39,304 bases of DNA from Bacteroidales bacterium (GTDB lineage Bacteria > Bacteroidota > Bacteroidia > Bacteroidales > Muribaculaceae). The translations under genes were made by a program, and so were the position numbers. The stretch is taken from NCBI GenBank assembly GCA_004557385.1, contig SFEA01000020.1, positions 1 to 39,304 of the forward strand, in the 5' to 3' direction. This document shows positions 1 to 9,088 of the stretch, piece after piece (within the stretch, counting starts at the first letter, position 1; each line of letters starts with the position of its first letter). Under the pieces are notes generated by a model. It had not been told where the DNA came from. It was given only the letters and a program-made list of their open reading frames with translations, and did no database searches.

Positions 1-85
1 TTGATGTTGTGCTGTTGCTTTTTACTGAAAGCTGCTACTAACGACTCATAAATCTACCCTTAATCGTGTATTGGATGATAGTTGC

Positions 86-179
86 GGATTTTAGGTTATA
101 ATCATTTGGCTGCCAGCGATATCAACCGCCTGCGCGGTTGAGCAAGTGGTTTGCCATGATGTTTAGGGATTTTAGGTTA
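86..179. repeat. Palindromic element flanked by 13-bp direct repeats
   Basis: The 13-mer GGATTTTAGGTTA occurs at 86-98 and again at 167-179. Between the copies, 123-140 is a perfect inverted repeat with 7-base arms (CAACCGC/GCGGTTG, 4-base loop). Outer flanks add partial pairing (ATCATTTGGC near 102 against GCCATGAT near 152). The core matches the palindromes at the right end of the window, so it belongs to the same family. The flanking direct repeats could be a target duplication or part of the element. Confidence 0.6.
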
Positions 180-191
180 CTTTCATTTTTT

Positions 192-223
192 AACGCTAGT
201 CTGCGAAGATAGGCGTTTTTTTG
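192..223 (+). terminator. Probable terminator of a gene left of the window
   Basis: AACGCTA (192-198) pairs with TAGGCGTT (210-217, one bulged G) and is followed by a run of T. It lies on the plus strand and ends no gene inside the window, so it would serve a plus-strand gene to the left. No coding frame could be assigned to bases 1-191. Confidence 0.45.
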
Positions 224-250
224 TTATGACGTGCCCGTCATACTAACAGA

Positions 251-285
251 GCGGCAGGAGCCAATTGTTTTGAAGCCCCTGCCGC
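251..285 (-). terminator. Hairpin after the DUF4301 gene
   Basis: An 8-base perfect stem (GCGGCAGG at 251-258, CCTGCCGC at 278-285) stands just past the 3' end of the minus-strand DUF4301 gene. There is no clear U-tract on that strand, so it may end or stabilise the transcript without being a classical terminator. Confidence 0.4.
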
Positions 286-317
286 AGCATAAAAAATTTA
301 TGATATGCAATAATCTA

Positions 318-1844
318 TCAGCCTTGATGTTGAGGACGAAGAAGGTCGTTAACCTCTTTTACGGGGTTGAACGTTTCGATTGGCACTTCAACGAACACGG
401 TGGTCCAATCGCTCATCGACCCATTCCACAAGCCCGGCAGCTCAAGCGCCTTGATGGTGACTCCCGATTTCGATTTTTCGGAAATCAATCCTGTGTTGTG
501 GTCAACAAACTTCTTGAGGTTGAACTTCGAGCCGTCGGTATCTTTGATGTAGCAAACCAAGTCAACTGGATTGAAGTGTGTGCCGCTCTTCATCAGTGCC
601 ACAGCATCAGGGTCTGCCGAATTGATTTGAGCAGCCTCGAGGATTTGCGGCGACGATGTTCCATCGGCATTAACAGCCAAGTACGGACCTCCGCCAGGCT
701 CGCCTTCGTTGCGCACCACACCGCAGATGCGAATTGGGCGACGGAACTTGCCAATAAGGTAGAGAGCCAGCTCGCTGTCGTCGAGATTTTTGGTTTGCTC
801 ATTACGAATCGATAGCACATCGTGAGTGTACTTAATCATTTCGCGCAGGTCATCTATGGTGTAGTTGCCCGATGTGAGTTGTTGCAGATATGCAGCTATT
901 TGGCGCTGAATCTTCACGAGCAAACCGCCAATCACCTTCTTGTAACGAACTGTTGCATCGCGCAAAGCACGCGGAACAACATTGTCGATGTTCTTGACAA
1001 ACACCACGTCGGCATTTATTTCGTTAAGGTTTTCGATTAGCGCGCCATGGCCCGCAGGGCGGAACAACAGCGAACCGTCAGCCTCGCGATAAGGCGTATT
1101 GTCGAGGTTAACTGCAATGGTGTCGGTCGACGATTTTTGCTCCGACATGGTCACGCGATATTTCACGCCCCATTGCTGTTGCATAGCAGGAAGCACGGCA
1201 TCGATTGTGGCTTGGAAAGCAGCACGATGCTCAGGCGACACAGTGAAATGGAGGTTTACATTTCCGCACTGGTCGGCTGCATATTGTGCGCCTTCTTCGA
1301 AGTGTTCTTCGAGCGGAGTATGGGCGCCTGTTTCGGTGCGATGGAATTGAAGCAATGCTTTAGGCAGCTGACCATAATTGAGCCCGTCTTTGCTGATCAG
1401 CGCTGAAGCAACTTTAACGTATTCGCCGGCAGCTGTAAGGCCGTCAATGTCGTTGCCGTAGAGGCGTTGGCAAGCTTGGTTGAGCGCAGGATAGAAAGCA
1501 AAATTCTTGATTTCGGCAAAGAATTTTTTCTCGTAGGCAGTTTCGGGAGCCGGCTTGGCTGCTGTGACAAAAGCAAAGATGTTTTTGAACATACGGCTGG
1601 CTGCGCCCGATGCAGGAACAAATTTTTCTACGGTGCCGCCCGAGGTTTGAAATTCATCCCAAACAGCTATGCATTGGTCGATTTCCTGGTCGTTGAGACG
1701 CAGAATGCCGTTGCCTATAGTGGCTACTGAACGAATTTTAAGATACGGAAAACCAGTGCGAAAGCGCTCCAATTGCTGTTCAATCACTTCAAGGCTTATG
1801 CCCTTGGCTTTAATTTGCTGTAAATCGTTGTTGTTAAATTCCAT
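318..1844 (-). CDS. DUF4301 family protein
   Basis: A protein of about 508 residues that matches the Bacteroidota family DUF4301 as I recall it; the biochemical role is unknown. Visible features include a glycine-rich stretch with VPASGAASRMFKN near residue 80 and RPAGHGALIENLNEINADVVFVKNIDNV in the middle, both reminiscent of nucleotide-sugar pyrophosphorylase-like folds (inference). No signal peptide or membrane segment is seen, so it is probably cytosolic. The open frame extends 16 codons upstream to 1892, but the ATG at 1842-1844 is preferred: it begins with MEFNNNDLQ, a normal family start, and a TAnnTTTG promoter element at 1871-1878 lies between the two candidate starts. It is divergent from rel. 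Confidence 0.85.
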   Translation of the reverse strand: MEFNNNDLQQIKAKGISLEVIEQQLERFRTGFPYLKIRSVATIGNGILRLNDQEIDQCIAVWDEFQTSGGTVEKFVPASGAASRMFKNIFAFVTAAKPAPETAYEKKFFAEIKNFAFYPALNQACQRLYGNDIDGLTAAGEYVKVASALISKDGLNYGQLPKALLQFHRTETGAHTPLEEHFEEGAQYAADQCGNVNLHFTVSPEHRAAFQATIDAVLPAMQQQWGVKYRVTMSEQKSSTDTIAVNLDNTPYREADGSLLFRPAGHGALIENLNEINADVVFVKNIDNVVPRALRDATVRYKKVIGGLLVKIQRQIAAYLQQLTSGNYTIDDLREMIKYTHDVLSIRNEQTKNLDDSELALYLIGKFRRPIRICGVVRNEGEPGGGPYLAVNADGTSSPQILEAAQINSADPDAVALMKSGTHFNPVDLVCYIKDTDGSKFNLKKFVDHNTGLISEKSKSGVTIKALELPGLWNGSMSDWTTVFVEVPIETFNPVKEVNDLLRPQHQG

Positions 1845-1870
1845 AATATTAAAGGTTAGTGAATTTTTAT

Positions 1871-1878
1871 CAAATGTA
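1871..1878 (-). promoter_or_regulatory. Possible -7 promoter element of the DUF4301 gene
   Basis: On the minus strand this reads TACATTTG, a perfect TAnnTTTG Bacteroidota -7 element, 26 bases before the preferred ATG. No good -33 TTTG is present at the expected distance, so the call rests on one box. Confidence 0.4.
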
Positions 1879-1947
1879 GCAATAAAAAACAAATATTTGT
1901 GATAACTTTACAAGAAATTTTCAAATAAGGACGAAATTTTTTTAGTA

Positions 1948-4161
1948 ATGAGTGTAGAAAACTACTTTGACGACAAAGAAAAACCGCTTGTTTTGGCGCT
2001 GACCAAGGACCTTATAAGAGGAGCCGGGGCAACGCTGAGCAGTGACGACGTCAACGTGATTCATTCAACGATAAATAAAGGCATCGTCAGCGGTCATTTC
2101 AAAAGAGACAAATACGGAATCAACCCAACAATACGGCACTTGCGCACAGCCAACCTGCTGGTGAGCAGCATCGCCCCCGACCGAAGCATGATTGTTGCCA
2201 CCATGCTCTACGAGTTGTGCAAGAACGACTTTGTGCAATTAAGCGAGATTGAAAGCCAGTTTGGCGACGACATTGCCAAGCTGGTGAGAGGCTTGCTGAA
2301 GGTGTCGGAACTATATCAGAAGCAAGCAGCTGTGGAAAACGATAACTTCCACAAATTGCTGCTGACGTTTGCCGAAGATATTCGCGTGATTATAATAATG
2401 ATTGTCGACCGTCTGAACCTGATGCAGACAATCAATCACCATCCCAATGAAAAATTCGTGCACGACATAGCAAACGAGTCGCGCTATCTGTATGCCCCTT
2501 TGGCGCATCGATTGGGCCTTTATGTAATTAAATCAGAACTCGAGGACTTGTCGCTGAAATACTTGAACCGCAGCATATACGCTCAAATTGCTCATAAGCT
2601 GAACGAGACCAAAAAGGAGCGCGACAAATACGTCGACGATTTCATCCGTCCCATCAAAATGGCGCTCGAGAAATCGGGGATGAAATTCACAATCAAGGGC
2701 AGGACAAAATCGATTAACTCCATTTGGAACAAGATGCGCAAGCAGGGTGTCGACCTATCGGGGATGTACGACCTATTTGCAATACGAATAATCATCGACA
2801 CTCCGCCCGAAAGCGAGAAGAAGGATTGTTGGATAGCATATTCGATAGTCACCGACATCTACACAGCCAACCCTTCGCGCCTGAAGGATTGGATTACGAT
2901 TCCTAAAAGCAACGGCTACGAGAGCCTGCACATCACTGTGAAAGGACCAAGCGACCATTGGGTGGAGGTGCAAATTCGCACTAAACGCATGGATGAGATT
3001 GCCGAACGCGGACTTGCCGCTCACTGGAAATATAAAGGAATTAAGAGCGAAGGCGGCTTGGACGAATGGATGAACAACGTGCGCGATGTGCTTGAAGCCG
3101 GCGAAAAAGGTCCTATGGAGCTGATTAAGAACATGCAAATGAACATCTACGATAAGGAGGTGTTTGTGTTCACGCCCAAAGGCGACCTTTATAAATTGCC
3201 GCAAGGAGCTACGGTGCTCGACTTTGCATTTCACATACACTCACGGCTTGGCTGCCAATGCGTAGGAGGCAAAATCGACGGCAAGAACCAAAAGCTCAAC
3301 TACAAGCTTAAAAGTGGCGACACGGTGGAAATCATTTCGTCGTCAACCCAAACGCCTCGACTCGACTGGCTGAACTTTGTGGTAACCTCTAAGGCAAGAA
3401 ACAAAATCAAACAGTCGGTGAACGAAATGCGCGCCAAAGAAACCGACATTGCCAAAGAACTGATTCAACGCCGATTCAAGAACCGCAAGATAGAACTTGA
3501 AGAAGCCAAGATGATGAAGGTGATTAAAAAACTTGGATTCAAACAGGCAACCGACTTCTTTGTTGAAATTGCTCAGGAGCGACTCGATGCAAACATTGTG
3601 CTCGAAACATATCTTGCCATCGACAAAAAAGAAGCCGAAGAGCCTGTGCACGAGTCGGCGCAAAACTTTGTGCTGCAACAGCAAACGTCGAAAGCCGAAA
3701 AAGACACCGACGATGTGCTCGTGATTGGAGAAAACGTGAAGGGCATCAACTACAAGCTGTCGAAATGCTGCAACCCAATTCTTGGTGATAAAATAAAAGG
3801 CTTTATCGCAAGCGACGGCGCCATTAAAATTCATCGTGAGGACTGCAAAAACCTGCAACACCTGCTCAGCAAATATCCCTATCGCGAAATACGCACGCAA
3901 TGGTCGGGAAAACTTGGGGCTCAGTTCGCCGCCAACCTGCGCATCATTGGGCAGGACGACATAGGCATTGTCACCAATATCACCTCGGTGATAAACAAAG
4001 AGGGAAACGCGTCGCTACGAAGCATTTCCATCGATTCGCACGACGGACTGTTTCAAGGTTTCTTGGTTATTGGCATCAGCAGTATTCAAGCTTTGAACGA
4101 ACTAATTAAAAAAATACAAAATCTAAAAGGTGTAAAAAATGTTGAACGAGAAAATATTTAA
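1948..4161 (+). CDS. rel: RelA/SpoT-family (p)ppGpp synthetase with degenerate hydrolase site
   Basis: A 737-residue long-form stringent-response enzyme that would make (p)ppGpp from ATP and GTP or GDP. The order is an HD-type domain (about 35-200), synthetase (about 235-365, with GRTKS at 251, D275 in YDLFAIR, SNGYESLHIT at 321, EVQIRT at 340), TGS (404-465), a zinc-binding CC/H/C region (C607, C608, H629, C633) and ACT (about 662-737). The HD dyad expected in LLHDVxED is replaced by LYELCKND (Y88, E89), and the DRLHNM motif reads DRLNLM (154-159). Hydrolysis is therefore probably lost, while the synthetase residues are intact. It is first in a run with the downstream lipoprotein gene, which overlaps it by 23 bases. 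Confidence 0.93.
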   Translation: MSVENYFDDKEKPLVLALTKDLIRGAGATLSSDDVNVIHSTINKGIVSGHFKRDKYGINPTIRHLRTANLLVSSIAPDRSMIVATMLYELCKNDFVQLSEIESQFGDDIAKLVRGLLKVSELYQKQAAVENDNFHKLLLTFAEDIRVIIIMIVDRLNLMQTINHHPNEKFVHDIANESRYLYAPLAHRLGLYVIKSELEDLSLKYLNRSIYAQIAHKLNETKKERDKYVDDFIRPIKMALEKSGMKFTIKGRTKSINSIWNKMRKQGVDLSGMYDLFAIRIIIDTPPESEKKDCWIAYSIVTDIYTANPSRLKDWITIPKSNGYESLHITVKGPSDHWVEVQIRTKRMDEIAERGLAAHWKYKGIKSEGGLDEWMNNVRDVLEAGEKGPMELIKNMQMNIYDKEVFVFTPKGDLYKLPQGATVLDFAFHIHSRLGCQCVGGKIDGKNQKLNYKLKSGDTVEIISSSTQTPRLDWLNFVVTSKARNKIKQSVNEMRAKETDIAKELIQRRFKNRKIELEEAKMMKVIKKLGFKQATDFFVEIAQERLDANIVLETYLAIDKKEAEEPVHESAQNFVLQQQTSKAEKDTDDVLVIGENVKGINYKLSKCCNPILGDKIKGFIASDGAIKIHREDCKNLQHLLSKYPYREIRTQWSGKLGAQFAANLRIIGQDDIGIVTNITSVINKEGNASLRSISIDSHDGLFQGFLVIGISSIQALNELIKKIQNLKGVKNVERENI

Positions 4162-4990
4162 CTATGCAATGACTCTGCTGCTGTGTGCAGCAGCATCGTG
4201 CAGCGGCGGTTCGGGCGAACAAACAGAAGCTCTCGACATCCTCGCGCAAGCAAAAGAATGCATCAGCAAAAACCCGCAGCAAGCCATTTCTTTAATCGAC
4301 TCGCTGAATAAGGTTTTCCCAAAACAAACCGAGGTGCGACGCAAAGCCATGCACGTGCGGACGCTTGCCGACAGCGTGCTAATCGACCGCGAATTTGCAG
4401 TTACCGACAGCACACTCAAAGCCGACTCGCTGAAATTCATCGAACTGAAACCACAATTCGCTTTCGTTAAAACAAAAGACATGGTGGAAGGCTACTATGT
4501 GGAAAAATCGCTACAAAGCAAACCTCTGTTTGAGCGTACCGGCATCGAACCTCGCGTCGACGAACTGGGCAACATGTTTGTTGTTACTTGTGTGTTCGGC
4601 GCTCCGGTGCAACACACTCGTCTTTCTGCCCGTGCATCGGGCGAACAATGCTCAACAGCCGACGTTCCTTACGACGGAGCTACTAACTATCGCTATACAG
4701 CCGACCGCGGCAGCTGCGAGATGGCTACGTTCCACTACGAAAAGTGCGCCGACTTCTGCAAATTCGTTGCAGAACACGGTGGCAATAAGGTTGCGATTGA
4801 CTTCGTTGGCAAAGGAAAAACCTCAATTACCCTTAGCCCTGAGGTGCTGAAAGCCTTCAGCGTCACCTACGAATTTGCCCAAGCAATGAGTTCGGGCAAA
4901 AATGCAGTGGCAAAATTGATGTATCTCAACAAAAAACGCGACATCAACCGCAGGCAAATGGCGCAAACAAAAACCGACGCCGATGAATAA
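4139..4990 (+). CDS. Putative lipoprotein, unknown function
   Basis: A 283-residue protein with a short hydrophobic leader and lipobox-like AAASC (Cys21), followed by SGGSGEQ, so it is probably acylated and held at a membrane. Residues 30-85 contain a helical repeat-like stretch (ILAQAKECISKNPQQAISLID), as in many Bacteroidales TPR-like lipoproteins. The rest has no motif I recognise. It overlaps rel by 23 bases at its start and the first transporter gene by 8 bases at its end, which implies co-translation. A second ATG at 4164 would also keep the leader. Confidence 0.75.
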   Translation: MLNEKIFNYAMTLLLCAAASCSGGSGEQTEALDILAQAKECISKNPQQAISLIDSLNKVFPKQTEVRRKAMHVRTLADSVLIDREFAVTDSTLKADSLKFIELKPQFAFVKTKDMVEGYYVEKSLQSKPLFERTGIEPRVDELGNMFVVTCVFGAPVQHTRLSARASGEQCSTADVPYDGATNYRYTADRGSCEMATFHYEKCADFCKFVAEHGGNKVAIDFVGKGKTSITLSPEVLKAFSVTYEFAQAMSSGKNAVAKLMYLNKKRDINRRQMAQTKTDADE

Positions 4991-5567
4991 CATTTGCTGG
5001 AAATTGTTCGTCACTTTTGTGAAAATCGGGGCGTTCACCTTTGGTGGCGGCTGGGCAATGATTTCAATCATCGAGCGCGAAATTTGCGACAAAAACCACT
5101 GGATTGATAAAGCGGAGTTTCTCGACCTGCTTGCCGTGGCACAATCGATGCCTGGCATTTTGGCGGTGAACATCTCGGTTTCTGTGGGCGACAAACTGCG
5201 TGGGTTACGAGGAAGCCTCGCTGCTGCTCTCGGCACCATTCTCCCCTCGTTTTTAATAATCTTGTTTATCGCGATTTTCCTCACTCCCGACACAATAAAG
5301 AACAACCAAGTGATAAGCCGTATGTTTATGGGCATACGCCCCGCCGTTGTGGCACTTATCATTGCTCCGGTAATCACAACTGCTCGTGCTGCGAAAATCG
5401 GATGGAAAACAGTTGCCATTCCCATTGCCGTGGCAGGTTTAATCTACAGCAATTTGCCAGTGATTTCCAACCCGATAGTATTTGTCATGCTTGGCGCTTT
5501 GGGCGGCTATCTTTATTATGTAATCGGCAAAACAAAAACATTGCCGAACAAAAATGAAAACGAATAA
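4983..5567 (+). CDS. Chromate transporter family protein, first half
   Basis: A 194-residue membrane protein of the CHR (ChrA) family in its short, single-domain form. The N-terminal signature GAFTFGGGWAMI and the following AQSMPGILAVN are diagnostic. Several hydrophobic segments follow, for example residues 78-98 and 115-160. Full-length ChrA has two such domains; here they are two adjacent genes, presumed to act as a pair. The family exports chromate in some bacteria, but the substrate here is unknown. The stop codon touches the ATG of the partner gene. Confidence 0.88.
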   Translation: MNNICWKLFVTFVKIGAFTFGGGWAMISIIEREICDKNHWIDKAEFLDLLAVAQSMPGILAVNISVSVGDKLRGLRGSLAAALGTILPSFLIILFIAIFLTPDTIKNNQVISRMFMGIRPAVVALIIAPVITTARAAKIGWKTVAIPIAVAGLIYSNLPVISNPIVFVMLGALGGYLYYVIGKTKTLPNKNENE

Positions 5568-6107
5568 ATGGGCATATACATTAAAATAATTTGGGCATAT
5601 CTCAAAATCGGACTGTTTGGTTTTGGCGGCGGCTACGCAATGCTGTCGCTTATCCAGCGCGAGATTGTCGATTCGGGCTGGATTACAAGTCAAATGTTCA
5701 CCGACATCGTTGCAATTTCGCAAATGACACCCGGACCAATCGGCATTAATAGCGCCACATACATCGGTTATGCGCTCACTGGCTCGATTTTCGGTTCGGT
5801 TTTAGCCACGGCAACGGTTGTCGCCCCGCCATTTGTGCTGATTCTTTACACCGGGCACTTTATTCGCCGCCACAAGGATAGTCCAATAATCAAAAGTATT
5901 TTCAAAGGACTGCGTCCTGTTGTTGTTGGACTTATAGCATCGGCTGCTTTGCTGCTGATGAACGCCGAAAATTTTGGCAGCGACAACAATATGCTACTAA
6001 AAACAGTGCCCATCTGCATTGGGTCGTTCTTGATTGTTTATTTCACAAAGATTCATCCAATTTTCGTGATAATTCTCTCGGCAATTGTTGGACTTTTAAT
6101 TTTTTAA
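5568..6107 (+). CDS. Chromate transporter family protein, second half
   Basis: A 179-residue partner of the preceding gene with the equivalent signature GLFGFGGGYAMLSLIQREI and SQMTPGPIGIN. Hydrophobic segments cover most of the remainder, ending in a strongly apolar C-terminus. The start ATG follows the upstream TAA directly (TAAATG), so the two halves are almost certainly translated together. folC starts 8 bases after its stop. The substrate is not deducible from sequence. Confidence 0.88.
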   Translation: MGIYIKIIWAYLKIGLFGFGGGYAMLSLIQREIVDSGWITSQMFTDIVAISQMTPGPIGINSATYIGYALTGSIFGSVLATATVVAPPFVLILYTGHFIRRHKDSPIIKSIFKGLRPVVVGLIASAALLLMNAENFGSDNNMLLKTVPICIGSFLIVYFTKIHPIFVIILSAIVGLLIF

Positions 6108-6115
6108 AAACTGCA

Positions 6116-7402
6116 ATGAACTACAACGAAACACTTGATTATCTATATAATCAGCACCCTGCATTTCAGCGCGTGGGTGCTGCGGCATATAAGCCTGGCA
6201 TCGAAACAAGCATTGAACTCGATGAGCTTTATGGCCATCCCCATAAGGCTTATCGCTGCATACATGTTGCGGGCACAAACGGGAAAGGCAGTGTGAGCCA
6301 CACCATTGCAAGCATACTGCAAAAGAGCGGCTACAAGGTTGGACTATATACTTCGCCACACCTTGTTGACTTTCGCGAACGCATCAGAGTTAACGGCGAA
6401 ATGATTCCCAAACAGAGTGTCACGCAATTTGTAGCTACCTACATAGAAAAGGGTTTCCATGGTTCGCCATCGTTCTTCGAACTGACCATGATGATGGCTT
6501 TCGACTATTTTCGCCAAGAAAAAGTTGATTTTGCAGTAATTGAGGTGGGACTTGGCGGCCGCCTCGACAGCACTAACATCATCACTCCATTGCTTAGTGT
6601 AATCACGAATATATCAAAGGACCACACACAATTCCTGGGTAACACGCTGGAAGCTATCGCACACGAAAAAGCCGGAATAATGAAGCCGGGAGTACCATGC
6701 GTCATTGGCGAAGCCACAGGTGGTGTGCGAAGTGTTTTCGAGCAAACAGCCAAGGTTACAGAAACTCCTGCCGAGTTTGCACAAGACAGTAACGAAATCG
6801 TCTCGGTGGCAGCAAAGGGTTTTGCTGTCGAGTATCACACGCGCAGTTTCGGAGTGATTGAGAGCGACCTTTCGGGACACTGCCAACGGCACAACGCCAA
6901 CACCATTCTGCATGCCATAGGCAAACTGCGGCAGCAAGGCGTCGACATCACCGACGAGGCTATAAAAGCAGGCTTCAAGAGCGTTTGCCAAACCACGGGT
7001 CTGATGGGCCGTTGGATGAAAATAAGCGACTCGCCGTTAACCATCTGCGACACCGGACACAACGTAGGTGGAATACAATACATTTCGGAACAACTGCAAC
7101 AGCTTAATTGCTCCGACCTTCGCATGGTTATTGGATTTGTCAACGACAAAGACATCGAGCATATTCTTGAACTTTTGCCACACAATGCCACCTACTATTT
7201 CACTCAAGCAAGCATACCACGTGCTCAACATGCCAATGTTGTGCGTGCCAAAGCTGAAGAAAAAGGGCTTTATGGCGAGAGTTACGAAAGCGTTGCCGAG
7301 GCATATCGCGCAGCCTTGAGCACAGCCACGCCCGACAGTGTGATTTTTGTAGGAGGAAGCACTTTCGTGGTAGCCGATTTCTTGATATCACTCAAGAATT
7401 AG
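6116..7402 (+). CDS. folC: Folylpolyglutamate synthase / dihydrofolate synthase
   Basis: A 428-residue Mur-ligase-like enzyme that adds glutamate to dihydropteroate and to folates using ATP. The P-loop GTNGKGS is at 53-59, followed by YTSPHLVDFRERI, the EVGLGGRLDSTN motif, NISKDHTQFLG and EKAGIMKPG, all typical of FolC. The C-terminal domain has the GRWMKI and CDTGHN motifs. Length and start match the family. It is the last gene of the rel-lipoprotein-transporter run and faces the BrkB gene tail to tail with a 21-base gap. No clear terminator is visible in that gap. Confidence 0.96.
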   Translation: MNYNETLDYLYNQHPAFQRVGAAAYKPGIETSIELDELYGHPHKAYRCIHVAGTNGKGSVSHTIASILQKSGYKVGLYTSPHLVDFRERIRVNGEMIPKQSVTQFVATYIEKGFHGSPSFFELTMMMAFDYFRQEKVDFAVIEVGLGGRLDSTNIITPLLSVITNISKDHTQFLGNTLEAIAHEKAGIMKPGVPCVIGEATGGVRSVFEQTAKVTETPAEFAQDSNEIVSVAAKGFAVEYHTRSFGVIESDLSGHCQRHNANTILHAIGKLRQQGVDITDEAIKAGFKSVCQTTGLMGRWMKISDSPLTICDTGHNVGGIQYISEQLQQLNCSDLRMVIGFVNDKDIEHILELLPHNATYYFTQASIPRAQHANVVRAKAEEKGLYGESYESVAEAYRAALSTATPDSVIFVGGSTFVVADFLISLKN

Positions 7403-7423
7403 CCATCTGAGAAAGCTTCGGTT

Positions 7424-8275
7424 TTATTTGTGAAACTGCGCTTGAGCAGCCGAAGCCAATTGGGCACCAACCAAGCATATTAGCCAAGAGAACTGCACCC
7501 AAAGCAGGAACAGCGGAATATATGCAAAACTGCCATAAACAGCGTTGTAGCTCGAGACATAGAGCGAAAACGAGAACAGCATCTGAAGCAACTCAAACGA
7601 TATGGAGCATACTACACCGCTAAACAGAGCGTAACGCAAACGCACATTGGTATTCGGCATATATTTCATAAGCAAGGTGAATACCACCACTTGAATGGCA
7701 AAATTGAGCACACGCAAAGCAATTTCGGCTATTGTGGAAATGTTCGGCAACAAGAAGAAGCTGCGAATACCGCTATCAATCCACACCGAAATGCCAAAAG
7801 CTGCAATCATGAGCACCGGCACCCAAAAAAGAATTGAGGTATAGTCGGTGAACTTGCGTGCAAATGTCCGCTCAGGACAATCCCAAATGGTGTTGAACGA
7901 ACGCTCGACCGCATTTAGCAGAAAATAAAGCGTAACAATTAGCGCAACAATGCCAACGCCAATGAAAACACCGTCGGTGGTATGCTCAAGATACGAATCG
8001 ACAAACGAAACGGCACGAACAATAAAGTCGCGCTGCGAAGCAAAGCGCTGTGTGAGCTGGTCGAGCAGAAAATTTTGCACATTAAAACCACGAGCAATGG
8101 CGAACATCATGGCAAAAAACGGCACTATCGCCAAAAGCGTGCGATGAGTAAGTGCACAGGCTGTTTGCTGGAAATCTTTATCGAAATAGCGCTCGCCCAC
8201 TCGGCTGAGAATCTCCACCACATCTTTTATGTGAAGAAAGTTGTCGGCATATTTTTGTTTTACATAGCGTAACAT
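7424..8275 (-). CDS. YihY/BrkB-family inner membrane protein
   Basis: A 283-residue protein with six predicted membrane segments near residues 46-64, 102-122, 147-166, 185-205, 215-240 and 250-275. ALTHRTLLAIVPFF (41-54) and the ERSFNTIW stretch (124-131) match the YihY/virulence factor BrkB family; in E. coli YihY the middle motif is similar. The function is not established (the family is often mislabelled RNase BN). It has the compact length, without the C-terminal extension seen in some Bacteroidota members. It lies 35 bases downstream of rnpB on the same strand. Confidence 0.88.
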   Translation of the reverse strand: MLRYVKQKYADNFLHIKDVVEILSRVGERYFDKDFQQTACALTHRTLLAIVPFFAMMFAIARGFNVQNFLLDQLTQRFASQRDFIVRAVSFVDSYLEHTTDGVFIGVGIVALIVTLYFLLNAVERSFNTIWDCPERTFARKFTDYTSILFWVPVLMIAAFGISVWIDSGIRSFFLLPNISTIAEIALRVLNFAIQVVVFTLLMKYMPNTNVRLRYALFSGVVCSISFELLQMLFSFSLYVSSYNAVYGSFAYIPLFLLWVQFSWLICLVGAQLASAAQAQFHK

Positions 8276-8310
8276 GGCGAAAGATGGGTATAGCGTTAAA
8301 AATAAAAATT

Positions 8311-8680
8311 GACAGCAGCACTATAAGCCGGGTTATGTCGGCAAGATGCCGAAGCAAATGCCGTCTTGTCATTTATCTGACCGACGTGTTGCCACGCCGA
8401 TTATATGTAGCAGTCTACCCCTCGACAATGGACGAGCAGCCCTTAGATGCCGATATACTTGACCTTGCAACTCATAAGATGTGCGGCACAACATGTTGCC
8501 ATGTCATCCGGTGAGCTCTTACCTCGCCTTTTCACCCTTACCACATTTGTGGCGGTTGTTTTCTGTCACATTACTCCACCCTCGCAGATGGCTTCCCGTT
8601 AGGAAATATGATGCTCTGTGTTGCCCGGACTTTCCTCCCACAGCACAACTACGCTGCGAGCGACAAGACGTGCTACTGCC
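8311..8680 (-). ncRNA. rnpB: RNase P RNA (bacterial type A)
   Basis: This is the catalytic RNA of RNase P, which matures tRNA 5' ends. Read on the minus strand, the universal GAGGAAAGTCCGGGC box appears near the 5' end. It is followed by GGTAAGGGTGAAAAGGC and GGTAAGAGCTCACCG in the specificity region, AGGGGTAGACTGCT, and the 3' box ACATAACCCGGCTTATAG. The ends were set by an 11-base P1 helix, GGCAGTAGCAC at the 5' end against GTGCTGCTGTC at the 3' end, fully paired with two G-U pairs. A TTTTTATTTTT run follows on the transcribed strand. Length is about 370 nucleotides. Confidence 0.96.
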
Positions 8681-8694
8681 AAATATTTTTTTTG

Positions 8695-8702
8695 CAAAAA
8701 TA
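8695..8702 (-). promoter_or_regulatory. Probable -7 element of rnpB
   Basis: The minus strand reads TATTTTTG, matching TAnnTTTG, 14 bases before the mature 5' end of rnpB. The -33 box is not at the ideal distance. Bases 8703-8980 between this and the degP promoter hold no convincing gene. Confidence 0.5.
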
Positions 8703-8989
8703 GTGCAAGCCGAGTGCAAAATCGCCAAGCAAGGCTTGAACGTTATGCCGAGGCACAGCCTATTTTCGCAGATTCTTCTGCAAAGATAATGAAGAATGTG
8801 CAATTATGAGTGCTCTGCCTCGGAGTTTTTTGCCAATACACTTTTAATGACGAGCAAAATTGCGTGAAACCACAGCAGAAACCATTAATTTATTTTTACA
8901 AATAAAGGGATAGAAATTAAGGAATTTGAAATTTGTGCTAAATCCCAGCTTTGCAGTATTAATTTAATTTAAATATTAAACGAAATGCA

Positions 8990-9019
8990 TTGTTACCTAA
9001 AAATTATGATATACATTTG
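8990..9019 (+). promoter_or_regulatory. degP promoter
   Basis: TTG at 8990-8992 and TACATTTG at 9012-9019 are separated by 19 bases, an excellent match to the Bacteroidota primary sigma factor consensus. The start codon of degP lies 70 bases downstream behind an AT-rich leader. Confidence 0.75.
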
Positions 9020-9088
9020 CAGTGAACAAAAAGTTAATTTTTAACTATTATATTATTAACGCAACAAACAATTTAACAAATAAAGATT

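Noticed and set aside
231..815. Plus-strand ORF of 194 codons
   Set aside because: It is antisense to the DUF4301 gene, whose frame has clear family motifs; the ORF product is low in motifs and cysteine/histidine-skewed.
2773..3240. Minus-strand ORF inside rel
   Set aside because: It lies opposite well-conserved synthetase and TGS sequence, so it is a shadow frame.
8284..8809. Several short ORFs around 8284-8809
   Set aside because: They cross or abut the RNase P RNA, whose conserved boxes and P1 helix explain the sequence.
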